DNA of 64,000 nucleotides from Flavobacteriales bacterium (GTDB taxonomy: Bacteria > Bacteroidota > Bacteroidia > Flavobacteriales_G > Salibacteraceae). Below are positions 62,006-64,000 of the stretch, piece by piece. Location of the stretch: assembly GCA_003499525.1 (NCBI GenBank), contig DNTB01000031.1, positions 1 to 64,000 of the forward strand. Direction: 5' to 3'. The position numbers and the translations under genes were made by a program. The first letter of the stretch is position 1, and each line of letters opens with the position of its first letter. The notes under the pieces are model-generated. The model had not been told where the DNA came from and did not search any database. It saw nothing but the letters and a program-made list of their open reading frames with translations.

Positions 62006-63315
62006 TGGAACGAAGAAAAAAAAATGTATTTGTTGATGTCGACTGGCTGATTATTGCGCTCTATGCATTTCTGGTTTTATTCGGATGGATCAATATTTAT
62101 GCGGCGAGTTACAATGAAGACTTTCCAGGTATTTTTTCTTTTTCACAGAATTATGGAAAGCAGTTTTTATGGATAGTATTTAGCCTGATATTAGGCCTGA
62201 TTATACTGTTGATAGACATCCGCTTAATACGCCTTTCTTCTTACTACATCTATGGCAGCACAGTGCTGATGTTGATATTGGTGCTGATGGTGGGAAAAGA
62301 AATTAAAGGAGCTACTTCCTGGTTCGTATTAGGTGGAATGAGCCTTCAGCCATCTGAATTGGCAAAATTTGGAACCATTCTGGCTGTTGCTCGATATATG
62401 AGCTCCCTGGAGTTTAAGATGGACGAACTCAAATACCGAATTAGAGCGTTCGGTCTGGTAGGAATTCCGGCCATACTGATAGTCCTTCAACCAGATCCAG
62501 GTTCAGCACTGATTTTTCTGGCCTTTCTTTTTGTCTTTTACCGTGAAGGAATGTCGGGGAAGATACTGATTGCGGGAATAGTGGCAGCCTCCCTGTTTAT
62601 AGGGACATTATATATGAAGACTCTAGAGCTCAATTTGGGGTCCCGTATCGGATCCATTACCGGAGAATACCTGCTTATTTCATTGCTTGCACTGGGTTTT
62701 CTTTTGGCATTTTTTTACCTAAGAAAACGATATCAGCGCGTGGGAATAGTCATACTCACTTCTTTTGCGGCATTCAGTATTTTCATATTAAGTGTAAACT
62801 TCGTTTTTGATGAGGTTTTCAAAGAGAGGCATCGCAATCGTATTAACGAACTTCTTGGTATTATTTCAGACCCGAAGGGAACGGGTTATAATCAACATCA
62901 ATCAAAGATTGCAATTGGCTCAGGAGGGTTTTACGGAAAAGGATTTTTAAACGGAACTCAAACTAAATATGAGTTTGTACCGGAGCAAAGCACAGACTTT
63001 ATTTACTGTACTGTGGGAGAAGAGTGGGGGTTTTTAGGAAGTACTTTAGTGATCTCAGCATTCGTACTGCTCATCAGCCGCATAATCATTGTGGCTGAGC
63101 GACAGCGTTCCAGATTTACCCGTGTAGTAGGATACAGTGTAGCCTCGATATTTGGCTTGCACTTTATAGTAAACATTGCAATGACGCTCGGTTTAGCTCC
63201 GGTGGTGGGTATTCCATTGCCATTCTTCAGCTATGGCGGGTCTTCTTTATGGGCTTTTACCCTTATGCTGGTAGCTTTTGTTAAGCTGGATTCCGATAGG
63301 AAAAGTATGCTCTAA
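62005..63315 (+). CDS. rodA: RodA, SEDS-family peptidoglycan glycosyltransferase
   Basis: A 436-residue protein of about ten TM helices. A GTG start (62005) overlaps the PBP2 TAG by one base; no upstream alternative exists. SEDS motifs: GATSWFVLGGMSLQPSELAK, VLQPDPGSALIF, HQSKIAIGSGGFYGKGFLNGTQTK, FVPEQSTDFIY and GIPLPFFSYGGSSLW. Polymerises lipid II with PBP2. A ~90-residue insertion-like region between the DPGSA and QSKIAIG motifs carries two extra TM segments, as in other Bacteroidota RodA. Stop codon interleaved with the convergent PpiD-like gene. Confidence 0.95.
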   Translation: MERRKKNVFVDVDWLIIALYAFLVLFGWINIYAASYNEDFPGIFSFSQNYGKQFLWIVFSLILGLIILLIDIRLIRLSSYYIYGSTVLMLILVLMVGKEIKGATSWFVLGGMSLQPSELAKFGTILAVARYMSSLEFKMDELKYRIRAFGLVGIPAILIVLQPDPGSALIFLAFLFVFYREGMSGKILIAGIVAASLFIGTLYMKTLELNLGSRIGSITGEYLLISLLALGFLLAFFYLRKRYQRVGIVILTSFAAFSIFILSVNFVFDEVFKERHRNRINELLGIISDPKGTGYNQHQSKIAIGSGGFYGKGFLNGTQTKYEFVPEQSTDFIYCTVGEEWGFLGSTLVISAFVLLISRIIIVAERQRSRFTRVVGYSVASIFGLHFIVNIAMTLGLAPVVGIPLPFFSYGGSSLWAFTLMLVAFVKLDSDRKSML

Positions 63316-64000
63316 TAATATTTCGAACGATTGTCTTCGACATTCGCTTTTTCGCGAAGTGCCTCGTAGGCTTCAAACCCTGCCCGTGAAACATAATTTC
63401 GTTGAAGATTCTTTCTTTTAGTTTGATCGGAAGTTACCTCGGGAGTTGTTTTATTGGTTATTTCGATAACATAAACCCCTCTTTTACCCACAATAGGTTT
63501 TGAAACCTGCCCTTGCTCGAGTGAATATGCAAGGCCAAGAAGCTTTAACTCATCTCCCAGACCCGGAATGCTGAATGAAGCAAAATTTACATTTTCAATG
63601 GGTTGAATTTGAGTTCCAAACTCGTTTGCTAGGCTCTGTAAATCCGTTTTTCCAGACATCTTTTCTGCAAGAATTTCACCTTTCCTTTTATCGAGGTAAG
63701 AAACCCGGATTTGATCTTTAACAATATCATAAGGCAATGTGCCTTTCGGACGTACTTCAGTCAGCATCGCCACAACATATTGGTCATCCAACCCGTCAAA
63801 TACATCAGAAACCTGACCAACCTCTGCATTAAACGCCCATTGAACAATAGTCCTTGAATTCTCCATACCCATGATGGTTGGATCATTCTTGCGAATGCTT
63901 GGTGCTTTAAGTATTCCAAATTGAGCACCACCATCCCTAAATGCATCCATGTCTTTATGATTTATCGAGAAACTGCTGGCTTTGCTGTATTCAGCTTCAT
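63312..64000 (-). CDS. Peptidyl-prolyl isomerase, PpiD/SurA-like (N-terminus beyond window)
   Basis: The reading frame is open to the right edge (63951-64000 encode EAEYSKASSFSINHKDM), so the gene starts outside the window; the ATG at 63950 is internal. The visible 229 residues are the end of a parvulin-type protein: QFGILKAPSI, AFNAEVGQVSDVFDGLDDQYVVAMLTEV (end of a rotamase-like domain), then a C-terminal region with GQVSKPIVGKRGVYVIEI repeating the pattern. In Bacteroidota such PpiD-like chaperones assist outer-membrane protein folding in the periplasm. Family is probable; full domain order cannot be seen. Confidence 0.82.
   Translation of the reverse strand, partial: EAEYSKASSFSINHKDMDAFRDGGAQFGILKAPSIRKNDPTIMGMENSRTIVQWAFNAEVGQVSDVFDGLDDQYVVAMLTEVRPKGTLPYDIVKDQIRVSYLDKRKGEILAEKMSGKTDLQSLANEFGTQIQPIENVNFASFSIPGLGDELKLLGLAYSLEQGQVSKPIVGKRGVYVIEITNKTTPEVTSDQTKRKNLQRNYVSRAGFEAYEALREKANVEDNRSKYY

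Overview
The window looks like a chromosomal piece of a Bacteroidota bacterium, probably a marine Flavobacteriales-type lineage. The evidence is many type IX secretion (T9SS) C-terminal sorting domains, a CHU_C gliding-motility C-terminal domain, a TonB receptor with a carboxypeptidase-like N-terminal extension, TTTG-N19-TAnnTTTG promoters, a mevalonate pathway, and the YceD-rpmF-fabH-accBC and mreBCD-PBP2-rodA blocks. No rRNA, tRNA, CRISPR array or intact insertion sequence was seen.

Left part (1-8.8 kb and 17-20.5 kb) is a fluid accessory region. It holds secreted T9SS proteins, broken genes, duplicated gene ends, one intact RelE/ParE-type toxin-antitoxin pair and the debris of a HigBA pair. 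A metalloprotease gene at 3986-5181 carries a (TC)12 tract inside its signal-peptide codons, with the frame currently off, and also an in-frame stop. Its upstream region has three CCAGTTA boxes exactly 21 bp apart, a promoter-like element and a TGTGA-N6-TCACA palindrome. Between these accessory stretches lie lepA and a TetR-headed operon (10.7-17 kb): a LolA-like protein, two FtsX-type permeases, an ABC ATPase and an outer-membrane barrel, probably an envelope export or lipid-transfer system.

Middle part (20.5-36 kb) has single metabolic genes, then a convincing catabolic locus at 24.4-35.2 kb: AraC regulator, TonB receptor, GH63-type hydrolase, sodium/solute symporter, GT4 glycosyltransferase, GH13_18 phosphorylase and glycerate kinase. 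The glycerate kinase together with the phosphorylase and GH63 enzyme points to uptake and breakdown of glucosylglycerate or mannosylglycerate, compatible solutes of marine organisms.

The least understood block is 36.2-43.0 kb. A tightly packed operon encodes a PqqD-like peptide-binding protein, an ATP-grasp ligase, a fold-III PLP decarboxylase, a urea-transporter-like membrane protein fused to an M23 metallopeptidase (split by an apparent frameshift), a TPR/beta-barrel protein and a TPR protein. It resembles a small-molecule or peptide biosynthesis and export system and is the best candidate here for an undescribed system.

Right part (43.5-64 kb) is core genome: ribE, a large T9SS type-B protein, pdxA, YceD-rpmF-fabH-accB-accC, a UbiA/mevalonate kinase/diphosphomevalonate decarboxylase operon, an orphan MacB-like permease, purH, the rod-shape elongasome genes mreBCD-mrdA-rodA, and the end of a PpiD-like isomerase that runs off the window.
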